64,000 nt of DNA, from assembly GCA_930367215.1 (NCBI GenBank), contig OV884059.1:147868511-147932510 (forward strand), in the 5' to 3' direction. A model generated the notes under the pieces. The model did no database searches, was not told the origin of the DNA, and worked only from the letters and a program-made list of their open reading frames with translations. Both the position numbers and the translations under genes were made by a program. Below are positions 46,775-59,283 of the stretch, in pieces. How positions within the stretch are numbered: position 1 is the stretch's first letter; each line of letters opens with the position of its first letter. Origin of the DNA: Pollenia angustigena (Eukaryota > Arthropoda > Insecta > Diptera > Polleniidae).

Positions 46775-48090
46775 TAGGCTTGCCAACCGTACTTTATAAT
46801 AAAGTATTGTACGTTATTTCGAGTAATTGTACTCTATACTTTATGAGAAAAATAAAGTACGCGGAAATACTTTATTTCGCATGATTAGATTTATCTAGAA
46901 TTCAAAATAGATTCACGTTATATTAGTCATAAAATTATAATACTTATTGTAAAAAAATTTTTTTAGAAAAACTAAAGAACAACTAATTGATATTAGTCAG
47001 GCCATTTTTTGATGTTTTTTTATATTGGCAGGACGATTTTTCAAAAAAAAAAAATCAGACAGCACTATTCACTTGTTTGTTTTTTTTTTTTTGAGTACAA
47101 TAACTGCTTGTTTTTTAAACACAAGTGCAAAACTCTTTTAAATTACTGCCTGCTTTTACATGGGGTCTTCACCTGACAATTTTTTGTCATACCAAACGTC
47201 AAAGTCCATATAAAAAAAACTTTAAAATTTTTGTCAGCGTTTTTTTTATATGAAGTTTGACGTTTGGTATGACACAAAATTGTCAGGTGAACCCCCTATG
47301 TCAGATCGGGAGCACAAAAGTGACTCGTTTAACTTACATTTAAAACAAAACTTCAAGATTTCCATTCCTTAAGGGGGCTCCCATACAAAATGATTAATAC
47401 AGACTAGAAATATATTGAAGAAAACGTACCATAACAGCCAAGGAGTCGCCTTAACAATTTCTTGAGACATACTTGTCCCTTATCACTACTTCTTAAGGCG
47501 GTTCTCATGCAAATATTGCTTTTTTTGAAATTTAGAAATTAATTAAAATTTTTCGACATTTGTGAATAAAATCAAAAGTTGTTAACAGATTTTAATCATT
47601 TATAGATTTGTTTTTTATATGTCTGGAAAAAATTAGAAGCATAGCTGTAATTTTTTTTATAAATTTTTAGCAAACAAAAATTTCGAAATGTTGCTAAAAA
47701 AATTATTTTACCAAAAAAAAAGTTATGTTTCAAAAACGACTGCGCATGTTAGAATAAAATTTAACGTTTAAAGGAAATTTTGTTGCGGATTTTTGTCTTT
47801 TTTTAGTAAATTCAATAAACTGAACCGTTTTTGAACCGATATTGGATTCAGCGTACCCGAATTAGGTTAAAGCGCCAGTTGTCCGGCTTGTTTAAAAAAA
47901 AGTGTCAAATTCTAGTACAGTGTAATTGTTTGATAAAACTTGCGAAAAGCAATAAAAAAACGTTTTTAAATATAGCAATAAAAAGAAATTACATAATTGT
48001 ACTTTATTTTTATACTTTGTACTTTTTTTTCTTAACCTTTAATAATCAATGTATGTACTTTAATTGCAACAAAAAAATTTGGGAACCCTA
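46775..48090. mobile_element. hAT-type element with 8-bp TSD
   Basis: It starts TAGGCTTGCCAACC and ends GGGAACCCTA, flanked by exact ACAGTAAC (46767-46774 and 48091-48098). AGTAC/TACTTTATT-type repeats fill both subterminal regions. It contains the palindromic MITE at 47162-47296. No transposase is recognised in the 1316 bp. Confidence 0.8.
47162..47296. repeat. Palindromic MITE (GGTCTTCACCTGAC ends), copy 2
   Basis: Nearly identical to 9825-9960, including the AAACGTCAAA arms. It is nested in the hAT-type element. Confidence 0.75.
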
Positions 48091-48367
48091 ACAGTAACCC
48101 TCCAAGATTCTAAGCATATTTATTGTTTTTAAATAAAGGTTCTCAAGTCTTAGCAGACCGGGTTGCGTTAACTTTTTCAGTATCGAATCAAAATTTTAAA
48201 ATCTACTTGTATAAAAATAGGACACTTTCGATGTATGCAATTAAAAGCAGTGTTTAAAAATGCTTGACTATTTTTAATGCTTTTGTAATTGCTTAACTTA
48301 AGAAAAAGAACACAGTAAAAGCAAAAGCAGAAAAAGTGAGAGTAAATAATTTATTTACTTTCACTGT

Positions 48368-49330
48368 CAGTGATGCCAACTTAGTGCTTTTGGCACTATT
48401 TATGGTGCTTTTTGATGCCTCACAACGCCATAATTTTATCCATAGTGCCAAACTAAGGAAAATCACTAACTTGGTGCTTTTTCAATTTTTCATTAGTGCC
48501 TTTAGTGCTTTTTACAATTTGTATTTTTTTTCTACCATTTTTTAAAACTTCGATTACATAGAGGATGATTTAGACGAGATTTGATATTTGGGGTTAAATT
48601 TTGAGAAGGCTTGTAAAGATTTTAAGATGTCAAATGATTAAAAAGTGATAAAGGAAAGTTGCATTCGTTTTACTAAAAACTTTACGAGGTAAGAGCTATT
48701 TCGTATTTGGAAATTTTACAAAACGTTGCACTTTTTAGTGTTGACAACATAGTAATCGTATTAAAAACGATGTATTTGTTTTCGGTAACCATTTTTTTAA
48801 AGATGTTGACACTGTTTCAAAAATAGAAAATGGCTTGGAAAATATTAGCAATTGTGAATGGAAAAATAAACAACGATTTTGAGTCATGAAGAAAAAACGT
48901 ATTGAAGAGTTAAAAATCATGCAGTCGGAAACCGTACAAAAGATCGCAAAAACTTTAAAAACAAAAAAAGAGCCGTAACTTGGTATACACAAAGTGTAAG
49001 TAAATTAAAAACAGCTGACAGAAAATGCTTTTATAACGAGTGTTGTGTAACCTGCCATTTTAATGCGCTTTAGTTTTCAAACGCATGACACTCGTCTCCA
49101 AATAACCGCGTGTTATGCACTTCTACCTCTAGTGCTACTGCAAAAAGGTTGGAATAAGTATCAGAATACAAACATACCTACATGTTTTTTCTATTTTACA
49201 CCTTATATATTCATTCAACTCAAAATATTTTTATTTAATACGCTTAGCGTACATATTGCACTTGTTGCTCTAAAGAGAGTCAGCTCAAATTTTCCAATTT
49301 TTACTTTTTGCAAGAAATCGATGAACATTG
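48368..49330 (+). mobile_element. hAT-like dispersed element, copy B (one end)
   Basis: It starts CAGTGATGCCAACTTAGTGC and is the inverted counterpart of 30780-31564. It includes the segment around AGAGCCGTAACTTGGTATAC and the ACATGTTTTTTCTATTTTAC stretch. The far end and TSD were not found. A 50-bp sequence just left of it (48310-48360) is repeated inverted at 51336-51386. Confidence 0.6.
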
Positions 49331-49980
49331 GTCATATCTACGCACTGTAAAAATCTGATATCAAAAAATAAAATACTTTTTCATCTATTTTATATGTTTA
49401 AGAATTGTTAATTTTTAATGTAAAATTAATAATAAACAAGAGTAATTTCATTTTTCTTATTTTGCACTTATCGGTTTTACGAAAAAATTTGCAGAAACAT
49501 AATTAAAGTTCTGTTTTGTTATAAAATTTATCTATTTTTAAACTGAAAATCACCTCGCAAAAGTTAAAATTATAAAACCTACTTATGTTAGTATATGTAT
49601 ACCAAAAATCCAAGTTTCTTTAAATTACCGTATTTAAAAAAAAATACCTTTCTACCTTTTGCGGCCCAAAATTACCCTAAAAAAGGGTAAAAACCGTACG
49701 GTTAACATCACTGGATTAAGCAAAGAACATACACATAGCGACACTGTTGCCAATTTAGAGATTTTCCCGCTAAATCTAGCGTTTTTGAAATGTCAATCGC
49801 GGGAAAAAATACGTTTTAGCGGTAAGCGGGAAATCTAGCGATTTTCAAAGAACTCTCAGCGGCTCATTTTCGCTACAAAAACCTTTCTCAAATAAAAAAT
49901 TTTCAGATTTTTTACTTTTTCTTTTTGTTTTTCTGGCTAAAAACTTCTGGTTTATGTTAACGATTTTAATTACTTTTATA

Positions 49981-50181
49981 CAGGGTGTTCTTGAAATCGA
50001 AAACGCATGAATTTAAAACGTAGTTTTTTAATAAGATTTCTGTGATAAATGAATTTTATGACAAATATTTCTCTATTAAACAGAATTTCATAACAAAAAT
50101 TATAAAAATTTGATTAAAAGTGTATTAAAAATAACTACCAAATTCTTGCATTTTGCGTTTTCGATTTCCAGAACACTCCTG
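49981..50181. repeat. MITE, homologue of 12376-12569
   Basis: The ends CAGGGTGTTCTTGAAATCG and CGATTTCCAGAACACTCCTG are inverted. The interior order matches the copy at 12376. Confidence 0.6.
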
Positions 50182-50429
50182 ATAGTTTTAGTGAACTGAA
50201 GATTGTATATGACATTTTTTTTCGATTTTTAGTTAGTATTTTGTTAATCCTGTATGTATCAATTCACAACTTTAAGCACGCATTAAGGCATCTCCGTCTG
50301 TCTATGCGTCTGTTGTCACTTTCAAACGACTCAAAAGGGAATATAAATATTGGCATCAAATTGTTTAGAATTCACCTAAGCAGTTTGGGATTGCAGTCCA
50401 GCACAATCGGTTCTGTAGGAAAAGTGCTA

Positions 50430-51093
50430 TAAATTAAAATGTGGAACAACCACCCTAAAAACTAACATAACTAGTGGCGGAATGCACATATTGATATAAG
50501 ATTATGCACAAATTCGGTCCATATGACTAAAAATCATACTGTTAAATCGGTCCATAATTATCAATAGGAAAAAAGCTCTAGTGTGCCTAAAAACGTAACA
50601 AATAATGCTATTGTAATAAATTTGGTCCGCCACAGTTTAATATGGCTAGAAATCACGCTGTCAATTTTCGTGATTATCAGTCCATATTTTACCATAGGCC
50701 CTATAAAAAACCTTCTCTTGGAAAACAGAACGTCTAAAGCCCTAAAAAATAATGCTATTTTTTAAATTTTGGTTTGTCACAGTTTTATATGACTGGAACT
50801 TACACTGTCAACTATCGTGCAGATCAATCCTTAACTTACCATAGGCCCCATATAAAGCATACTCTCGAAAAAAGCTATAGAACGCGTAGAACCGTAAAGC
50901 TTTCAATCTATGTTCTATTATAATAACATTTGGTCAGTCAAAGTTTTATAAGACTATAAATTACTTATTAAAATTTTGTAAAGATCAGCCCATAATTTAC
51001 CATATGTCCCATATAAACCCACTTCGGAAATATTCTAACTGTAGGTGGAGGGTATCAAAGATTCGCATAGATGAATATATAACTCTAACTTAT
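50430..51093 (-). repeat. DINE-like repeat with ~150-bp units, minus orientation
   Basis: The right edge (GGTGGAGGGTATCAAAG ... AACTCTAACTTATTT) is the inverse of the start of 28495-29340. Tandem units are marked by TCACAGTTTTATATGAC-like phrases spaced about 145-160 bp. Confidence 0.6.
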
Positions 51094-52028
51094 TTTCTTT
51101 TAAGAATAAAATGACTAGGGAAGTTGGAAACCATAGTATGTAACGTAATTGAGAGTCATATACCTTTAAAAAAGCAGCCTATATCTTGATTTATATAAAA
51201 CTTTAAAAATGTTTAGGCTTTAGCGGTATTTTTAAAAAAATTCCCGCTAAATTAAATATTTAGCGGTTTCTAGCGGTTTTGACGTCCGATTTGGCGGGAA
51301 ATGCTCAAAAAAAGTTGGCAACAGTGCATAGCGAGACTAAAAAAATTATTTACTCTCTCTTTTTCTGCTTTTCTTTTTTGCTTACTCTCTATCCGGGGTT
51401 GTTAGGCTTTTTTCTTCAAAAATCGTCAAAAGTTATAACAAAATTCGTCAAAATCGTCATGAACAGTTAACAACATCGTCAACAAATCGTCAAATATTAA
51501 AATTTTACAAATTGGAGACAATTTATTACATTTAGTGGTTTAGTAAATTATATTTATGATAAAGAAAGTGGTATGGTTAAGTTTTATTCTATTTATTTTA
51601 GCAAGTGGGGTGAAATATATTTATCATTTTAAAAGAAATACATAAGCAAAAATATATTTTCATAAAAACATAACAAAGATTTATTTATTTCATTTATCCA
51701 TATTCACAAAAACATTAAGGGAAATCACGATGGGTAGTGCAGTGTGCAAACGATGCAAATCCGTGCAAAAATACACACATTTGCACAACACAACAACAAA
51801 ATGTACGTATTTGCAATTTGCTCTTGTTTACTTCGTTTGCACTAAAAACCCATGAGCAAAGTTAGTAGTGCATATTTGCTTAGTTGCAAACAAATGTAAG
51901 CAATAACATTTGACATATTTAATGCCATGTTGATTTTAAGAAAACTTATAACTTGAACATTTTCGCAGAATGTAAAATAAAATAGAGGATTAAATTTAAA
52001 TTAATTAAGAAGAAAACATTTATTTTAA

Positions 52029-52037
52029 TTTGCTTGT
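52029..52037. repeat. LINE target-site duplication (left)
   Basis: TTTGCTTGT here is repeated at 56750-56758, immediately after the poly(A) tail. It fixes both ends of the LINE. Confidence 0.85.
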
Positions 52038-52402
52038 CATATCGGTTTGTGCTTTGTTGTGATACAGACGTGTATTTTAGCCCCGCATACAATTTAAACT
52101 ATTAATTAATCACATTTGATTTTGTAATCTAAGCAGCGAATGGACGCTTAAAAAAAAAACAAAATAATATATTTTGTTAATTAAATTATTTAACATAATA
52201 GTGAACAATTTAAAACGATCAAATTAAATAAAATAAATCAGTAAAAATATATATGTACGTATGAATGTTCATACATGTGTATACATATTCTGAAAAAAAA
52301 AAACATTTAAATTCTGGTTTTTCTTTTGTTGTTGTAAAATACAATAAATAATAAAAATATTAAAGCAAAGCAAAACGGTGAAAAACAAAAACAACTCTTT
52401 GC

Positions 52403-53920
52403 ATGAGTACAAATAGTGAAACAACACTAAGACAAAATGAAAGAAACGTTTACGTTTTAGTTAATGCAAATGAAAATAATGCAGAAATAAATAAAACAAA
52501 ACAAAACAATATTAACTACCTAACGGCTAAGCCAATTACTCGAACACGTTCCCTCTCACCCTCGGTATTTACACAAACGGTGGATAGTGACTCATTAAAA
52601 AAACTACAACAAGATTTGGTGACAAGTGTTGCCAGGCCAGCAAGTATTGCCGTGACGTCAAAAACAAATTTAGTGGGCAATGATACCATGAACTTAAACA
52701 CAAATGCAATGGAAAACCCCCCTGTAAAAAGTTGTCAAAAGCCTACAGTACAAGTTGGTATGGACAGGTACATAACAGTGCTTAAACGGGGACGCAGCCC
52801 TACCTCTGCAGCAGTTGCTTCGGCCTCAAAAGTACCATCTTTTGATAAAATAAATACACAAAATCGTTTCGCGATTCTGGAGGATGAATCCTCTGAAGCA
52901 CCAAACGTCATTAAATCGTCTTAGCCACCCCCGATATACCTTAGAGAGCAAAACTCTAATGAGTTAATAAAAAGTTTAATTTCGGTGATTGGTGAAAATT
53001 CCTTTTATGTAGCTGCAATAAAGCGCGGTATCATTAACGAGACTAAAATACAGGTTAATCACGAGGATGATTTTCGAAAGGTAATTACAAGATTTGAGAC
53101 TCTAAATAAAAACTTTTATACGTATCAACTGAAGAGCAGTAAAGGTCTTCAGGTAGTAATCAAGGGCATAGACTCATGCGTAGACCCAGGGGAAATTAAA
53201 GCTTTTTTGGAAGAGAAGGGCTTTAAAATCAAAAACGTAACAAATATCAAAAATAGGGAAAAAAATCCCCAACCACTATTTCGAGTGGAGCTTGAACCCG
53301 GCGACATTAAGCTCAAAAAAAATGAAACGCATCCAATTTATAATTTGAAATATATTCTGTACAGAAGGGTAACTATTGAGGAGCCGCACAAAAGAAACGG
53401 TCCTGTTCAATGTCTAAACTGCCAGGAATTTGGCCATACTAAGGCATACTGCTACTTACCCCCTGTTTGCGTAGTATGTGGTGAATTACATGGAACAGTT
53501 CTTTGCGACAAGTCTAAAACCGACCCCAACTTAAAAAAATGTAGCAACTGTGGCGGTAATCACACTGCCAATTATAGAGGATGCCCTGTATATACTATCG
53601 TCAAGCAGTCGGTCGGACCGAAAACTAATCCCCCTCAAATGCAGGTAACAAATCAGGTTAACACAAATGCAATTCAAGCCCCCCAGCCTAGTAATAACAG
53701 AACCTCTTACGCTAACGTCCTAAAATCAAACCATGAGCCAATGCAAGGTGCCTCGCCAAGTAATGATGAAACTCAATTTTCTAATTTAAGTCGTTTAGAA
53801 AAAACCATGGAAACATTAGTGCAAACAGTAAATAATTTTACGAACACAATGGGTAATATGATGCAGGAAATGCTTAGAATGCAATCGATGTTATTGCAAG
53901 CTGTACTTAACAAACCATGA
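52403..53920 (+). pseudogene. LINE ORF1, gag-like RNA-binding protein, one stop
   Basis: ORF1 spans 506 codons and is open except for TAG at 52922-52924 (codon 174). The N-terminal third is low-complexity (Asn, Thr, Ser rich). A folded central region with a VIKGIDSCVDPGEIKAFLEE motif (RRM-like in this clade) is followed by three zinc knuckles. These are CLNCQEFGHTKAYC at codons ~337-350 (C-x2-C-x4-H-x4-C), CVVCGELHGTVLC and CSNCGGNHTANYRGC. Gag-like ORF1 of Jockey elements packages LINE RNA into ribonucleoprotein particles. The stop separates the N-terminal tail from the nucleic-acid-binding domains. The last codons overlap the ORF2 start as ATGA. Confidence 0.88.
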
Positions 53921-56574
53921 ACTGTTTAAAAATTTGTTTTTGGAACGCAAACGGCATCCGCCAACATAAAAATGAATTAGAATACTTTCTTAAAAATAAA
54001 CAAATTGATGTCATGATGATTTCTGAAACTCATTTGACCTCAAGAAGTACGTTTAAAATAAATGGTTATATACTATATGATACCAAGGACCCTCGAGATA
54101 GAGCTTGTGGAGGTTCCGCCATTTTAATAAAGGCCCGAGTCAAACACTACCTAATGTGTGATCATCGTGAAGATTATCTCCAGGCAACGAACATTTGCGT
54201 TGAGGAATTAAATAGAAACCTAATAATTTCATCGTTATACTCCCCGCCTAGATTTTCAATATCGGAGGACCAATATTGTAAATATTTTAAATCATTAGGA
54301 CCGTGTTTCCTAGCCGCTGGCGATTATAACGCTAAACATACCCTCTGGGGGTCGCGACTTATAACACCAAAGGGTCGTGTTTTATTTAACATAATTTCTA
54401 AAATGGATTTAAATGTGGTAGCGAGCGGACAACCAACATATTGGCCCACTGATCTTCAAAAAATTCCAGATGTCATAGATTTCGGCGTGGTTAAAAACAT
54501 TCCCATAGAAACGATTCAAGTTGAAGCCTCCCTAGATTTATCTTCCGACCACACACCTACAATTGTTACTATAATGAACCCCAATAGAATTGTTCCTCCG
54601 ACGACAGCTACGCAAATTAATTGGTTGAAATATAAAAAATATCTCAGTACCCATTGCACAGAAAATATTCCGCTCAGTACACCGGATTATGTAGATCGCT
54701 CTATTGACAATTTTGACAGTTTTCTGAAACTAGCTGTTCAACATTCCAATATTGCCCCCAAAAAAACAAAAACTATTAAAATATATTCCACAGATGTCGA
54801 GCATCTTTTGTCTGAAAAAAGGAGGGCTCGAAGAGAGTGGCAATTGCACAGATCCCCTCAACTTAAGAACTTACTTAAAGAGTGTACAAAAAGACTAAGA
54901 AAGTTACTGCAGACTAAGAAAACGGCTTCTCTGGAAAAATATCTTAAGGAACTTGATGCAACCCCACAATCAGACTACTCATTATGGCGTGCAGCTAGAA
55001 ATCTCAAAAGGCCAGTTGTCTCTAAACCACCATTAAGAAACTTGAATGGAAGTTGGGCAAGAAATGATGTTGAAAAAGGAAATCTGTTTGTCAATCATTT
55101 AAAAAACGTATTTACCCCAAATATATCTCACGATATTGCGGTCGAGTTACCACCTGTTGCTGCTAGAGCAGCTGTTCCGCTAAGATTTGAGATAAGAGAA
55201 ATCGAAAAGGTTATTTGTGATTTAAACCCCAAGAAGGCTCCTGGGTTTGACAAGATCAGCAACAAAATGCTTTTGGAGCTACCCAGCATAGCAAAGAAAA
55301 TTATTCTTTTAATTTTTAATGCTATTTGACGCCTTGAATACTATCCTCAAAAGTGGAAGGTCTCCTTAGTCACCATGATACCTAAACCTGGAAAGGATCA
55401 CACAAAAGTTGAGTCATATAGGCCTATAAGCTTACTTTCTAATATATCAAAGCTGTTTGAGAAGCTGTTAGCGTCAAAATTAACCCCAATTTTAAATGAT
55501 AATAGATGTATTCCTAACCACCAATTCGGCTTTAGAAGAGAACACAGCACAATTGAGCAAACCCATCGTATAGTAAACGCAATAAGAAAAGCCTTTGAAG
55601 AAAAAAAATATTGTTCCGCTCTCTTCATCGATGTTTCTCAAGCTTTCGATAAAGTCTGGCATGAAGGCTTATTACATAAATTGAAGCTAAACTTACCAGT
55701 AAACATACACAAGCTGTTAGAAAGCTACTTAGTCGGTCGAAAGTTTATTATTAAAGAAGGTGATTATTTAAGCTCTCCTCAGCAAATTGACGCTGGAGTC
55801 CCTCAGGGAAGCATCCTGGGCCCACTTTTATACTTAATATATACCTCGGATATGCCAACAAACAACTACACACAAACTTCAACATTTGCTGATGATACAG
55901 CTTTTTTGAGCGTGCACGAAAACCGTCAAGAAGCATCTCGATACCTACAGGATCATATATTTCAACTCGAACTATGGTTAAAGCAATGGAGGATAGAGGT
56001 CAATGAGCAAAAATGCGTACATATAACATTCACCTTGCGTCGGGAATCATGCCCCCCTATTAAAATCAATAATCAAATAATACCTCAAAATTCGCATGTA
56101 AAATACCTCGGTATTCATCTAGATCGCCGTTTAACGTGGAAAAGCCATATAGAGGCAAAATTAACTCAAATGAAACTAAAAGCCATCCAAATTCATTGGC
56201 TTATTGGAAGAAACTCTGTCCTTAGTCTCGACTGCAAACTTCTTCTTTACAACTCCATCTTAAAGCCAATCTGGTGCTATGGTATTCAGTTATGGGGCAC
56301 TGCCTCGGCCTCTAATATCGAAAAAATTCAAAGGCGCCAAAATAAACTACTTCGAATAATCACAGCTGCCCCTTGGTATGTTAAAAACTCAAATATTCAC
56401 AAGGATCTCAATGTTCCATTAGTTAAAACTATGATTACGAAATATGCAGTAAAATACTTAAAAAGGCTCGAATTGCACCCGAACCCACTAGCACGAAATA
56501 TTTTAAATGATAGCGGCCACACTCGCTTAAGAAGAAGAGACACTGCGGCACTTGTCCAATTAGATGAGCGATAA
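53917..56574 (+). pseudogene. LINE ORF2, endonuclease-reverse transcriptase, one stop
   Basis: 886 codons from ATG (overlapping the ORF1 stop by 4 nt) to TAA, interrupted by TGA at 55327-55329 (codon 471). An apurinic-type endonuclease occupies residues 1-220: FWNANG, SETHL (36-40), GDYNAKH (135-141) and SSDHTP (209-214). Reverse transcriptase starts near 430: KKAPGFDKIS, IPKPGKD, SYRPISLLS, FIDVSQAFDKV (catalytic Asp at ~572), GVPQGSILGP and FADD (657-660, the YxDD-box equivalent). A thumb/C-terminal region follows. No RNase H is seen. The endonuclease would nick the target and RT prime on it. The stop lies at the start of the RT domain, so the copy would yield only endonuclease. Confidence 0.9.
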
Positions 56575-56719
56575 ACACCTATAAAAGTGAACAGAACCCG
56601 CGATGAACAAAATTTTTGTCTGGCAATGGCAGGACAAAAAAATAATATTAGGTTAAGATTTGATTAATTATTGTTAGTTCATATTTAATATATGAAGATT
56701 CAATAAATAAATAATGAAG

Positions 56720-56753
<34 letters not shown>

Positions 56754-57751
56754 CTTGTGTATAATTGTAAACAAATGCAGATTTTTTACAGTGCTGCCAG
56801 AAGTTTTTAGTGTTGCCAGAATACATTTTTAGAAAAATAGCATATTTGCACAAAAATAAAAGTGGTATGCTCACGATCAATCATAATATGCACTGCAAAT
56901 TTACACATTGCAAATTTGCACAATGACCATCGTGATTACCCTTATTAAATAAAATCTCATTTGCTATTAACTCGAGCTATCTTAAAATGATTAATTTTTA
57001 GCGCTATCATTAATGCAAATAGTTTTTACTGTTTAAGGTGATAAACCAAGGGTTCTGTCTATATCAACAGTCTTTTTACCCCACTTGAAACGTGTTATGA
57101 CGTCCAATTTTAGTTCCAAGCTAGTGCATTTTCTTCAGTTTGCACTCATTTTTCTACACAACTTCTTATTAAGAACTAACTTCTTACTTCCTAACACTCA
57201 ACTATACTTAGAATATCTTACCTAACAGAAATTAATGGGAATTCGGCTTTTTACACGCAAATAGAAAAATTCTTTAATATGATTATGACTTCGGCGAAAA
57301 AATGAGATCGTATGTACCTACGCAAATCGAATTATTAAAACGCAAAACGGATTTAACCATTTTTTAAAAAGCGTACCAAATAGGACCGATGCAAATCGGC
57401 GCTCTTGTGTATATTTTTTGCCGTATCGATGGCATTAATTTAATTGTAGAATTCGAATAACAAGTGCTTCTAATCAAAACCACCTGGTTTGTGATGGGGG
57501 AAGAACTTTTTTTGTTTAATTTCTAATAATTTTTGAATTTCGAAAAATGATTTTTACGTTTTGAACGTTTCCCAATATAATTGTTTATATTTCTTGTAAG
57601 TGTTTTATTGATGCCAGAAAATCTTCATAACACTATTACTTTTAGTTTAAAAATCGTCAATCGTCATTTTACTGTATTTTCACAAATAAATCGTCAAAAT
57701 GACGAAAAATCGTCACATCTAACAACCCTGTCTCTATCAAAGTAATAAAAG

Positions 57752-58776
57752 CAGGGTTACCGTTGGAAATTTTCGAAAAGGGTCACAAAAAGGGTATTTT
57801 CCAGAAAAAGGGGTCAAAAAAGGGGATTTCAATAAAAAAAAGGGTAAGTTTTTTATTAGCAGTATTTCCCATTTTAATGAACATAATAAGATCAAGTTTT
57901 TTTATAAGCAAACAAACAAATAATATTTCAGGTAGGAACAGCTCAAAAAACATAATTTTTTTATGGAATGCTCTGTCCTATTTTAAGCACCTGACAAAAT
58001 GTTTATTCTTTATCATTATACATAGCTAATTTTTTAATATTTTTATGTAATTTTCCGATTTAGTGATGTCAAAAAATTTTAGTGTTTGTTTTAAATTTTG
58101 CAATCGTTCGCAAATTGTAACCATTTTCTCGATTAAAGCGATTTTTTCCTGTAAGTGTCAGATTTTTTAAAGCTTTTACGATTTTTAATAAATATAAGAC
58201 TTTGCTATCATACCGCTGTTACCAAATATATGGGAATTTCCGCAAATTTAGCAATTTTTACCTCTTGTTTTCATTCCTGTTAGGGCACTCTCAACACTGT
58301 CGATTCAAAAGAAGAGGAAAAGTTCAATACCTTTTGCCATTTTTGAGGGCGAATTTTTTTGAATAAAACATGCTACTCTTTAAGAGAGCAAAACACCAAA
58401 TTGCATTTTTTTTAATAAAGTGTAAAATTTTTGTTTTGAAAAGAAACCACCGTAAAAAATATCAAATATTTATATGAGTTATGTTTGCTTTTAGGGAAAT
58501 TGTACTTTACTATCAAAAATCAAGGAGAAGAAAGCATGGAATTGTAAGTTTATACTTTGAGTCTGTTCCATTATTCGAAACATTTCGAAAACATTTGTTT
58601 AGCACTTCTGTTCCGCAGTGTTGACAAAAAACAAAATGTGAGAGCTATTTCCATAAAAGAGTCAAAAAGTGTCACAACCTATTTTGTGATAATGATACAA
58701 AAGTATAATTTGAAAAAGGTATCAACACCGTCGAAAAAGTGTAAATTGATACTTTAGTATCACAACGGTAACGCTG
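57752..58776. mobile_element. hAT-type element with 8-bp TSD
   Basis: It starts CAGGGTTACCGTTGG and ends CAACGGTAACGCTG, flanked by exact AATAAAAG (57744-57751 and 58777-58784). AAAAGGGTA/AAAAAGGGG repeats sit inside the left end. No transposase is recognised. It begins only 13 bp after the TSD of the preceding hAT element. Confidence 0.85.
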
Positions 58777-59219
58777 AATAAAAGGCATTGAAAAATACAG
58801 TTTTTTTTAATTTGCAGCAAAAAATGTAAACAAAGCAAAAATGTCGGTGCTGTTGCTACAGTGATGCATTTTACGTTTTTTTGTTTTGGGCCAAATTGGC
58901 GATTTAAAAGGGCCAAACAAGTTTTTTTTAAATATGTGATTATTATGTTTATATATAAATAAAACCGATAACAAAACATAGTATGTAATATACAACATGT
59001 GTTTTATTTTATTAAGAACAAAAATTCAATTACAATTACAATTCGAGTCGGAAAGAACCCAACCAATTGTAGGGGGATGTAAGAAAAGATAAACTCACTG
59101 TTTATTGTTGGTGTTTTGTTTAAGCTTTGATATTGTTACAGGTAAGACTTAGAGTGTTTATAACTCTTATTCGCTTAAGGTTTTATTTGATTAATATTTT
59201 TGGCTTTTCTAAAATCTTT

Positions 59220-59283
59220 GGAAAAGGTTTCCTGATGAGCTGGTGTAAGCAACCGGCGAAATGCGCATAGAGGCTTGCTTTCC
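59220..59283 (+). ncRNA. Type-I hammerhead ribozyme, unit 1
   Basis: The catalytic core is complete. CTGATGA is at 59232-59238. Stem II is GCTGGT/ACCGGC (59239-59244 with 59252-59257) around the loop GTAAGCA. GAA lies at 59258-59260. Stem III is the self-complementary ATGC/GCAT (59261-59268). The predicted cleavage is after A at 59269 (NUH triplet AUA). Stem I pairs AGGTTTC (59225-59231) with GAGGCTT (59270-59276); a GC bulge follows and then GGAAA/TTTCC. Stem III has no loop, as in dimer-acting hammerheads. Confidence 0.85.

Larger units (their letters stand above)
49742..51326. mobile_element. hAT-type element with 8-bp TSD
   Basis: It starts CACTGTTGCCAATTTAG and ends GTTGGCAACAGTG, flanked by exact CATAGCGA (49734-49741 and 51327-51334). 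Subterminal TAGCGG/CCCGCTAAA repeats lie near both ends. Two older or later repeats lie inside: a MITE (49981-50181) and a DINE-like unit (50430-51093). No transposase is visible. Confidence 0.85.
52038..56749 (+). mobile_element. Full-length Jockey-clade LINE
   Basis: A non-LTR retrotransposon of 4712 bp with a 365-bp 5' UTR, two ORFs overlapping by ATGA, a short 3' UTR with AATAAATAAATAA and a poly(A) tail of about 31 nt. A 9-bp TSD (TTTGCTTGT) brackets it. Elements of this type move by target-primed reverse transcription, and the pure tail with perfect TSD marks a recent insertion. Each ORF nevertheless carries one in-frame stop, so this copy is probably inactive unless it is complemented in trans. 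Confidence 0.93.
51717..56943. mobile_element. TIR element split by the LINE
   Basis: AAGGGAAATCACGATGGG at the left is mirrored by CCATCGTGATTACCCTT at the right, flanked by ATT on both sides. Both flanks of the LINE carry TTTGCAAATTTGCAC-like repeats belonging to this element. Its own length without the LINE is about 0.5 kb. Confidence 0.65.
51394..57730. mobile_element. hAT-type element with nested MITE and LINE
   Basis: It starts CGGGGTTGTTAGGC and ends CTAACAACCCTG, with exact TCTCTATC duplications (51386-51393 and 57731-57738). ATCGTCAAA-type sequence lies inside both ends, as in 1027-1510. A TIR element (51717-56943) lies inside it, and a LINE (52038-56749) inside that. Without the inserts the hAT element is about 1.1 kb. 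56944-57640 shows no transposase. Confidence 0.85.

Noticed and set aside
55398..55936. Minus-strand frames opposite the LINE reverse transcriptase
   Set aside because: They are antisense shadows of conserved RT codons.
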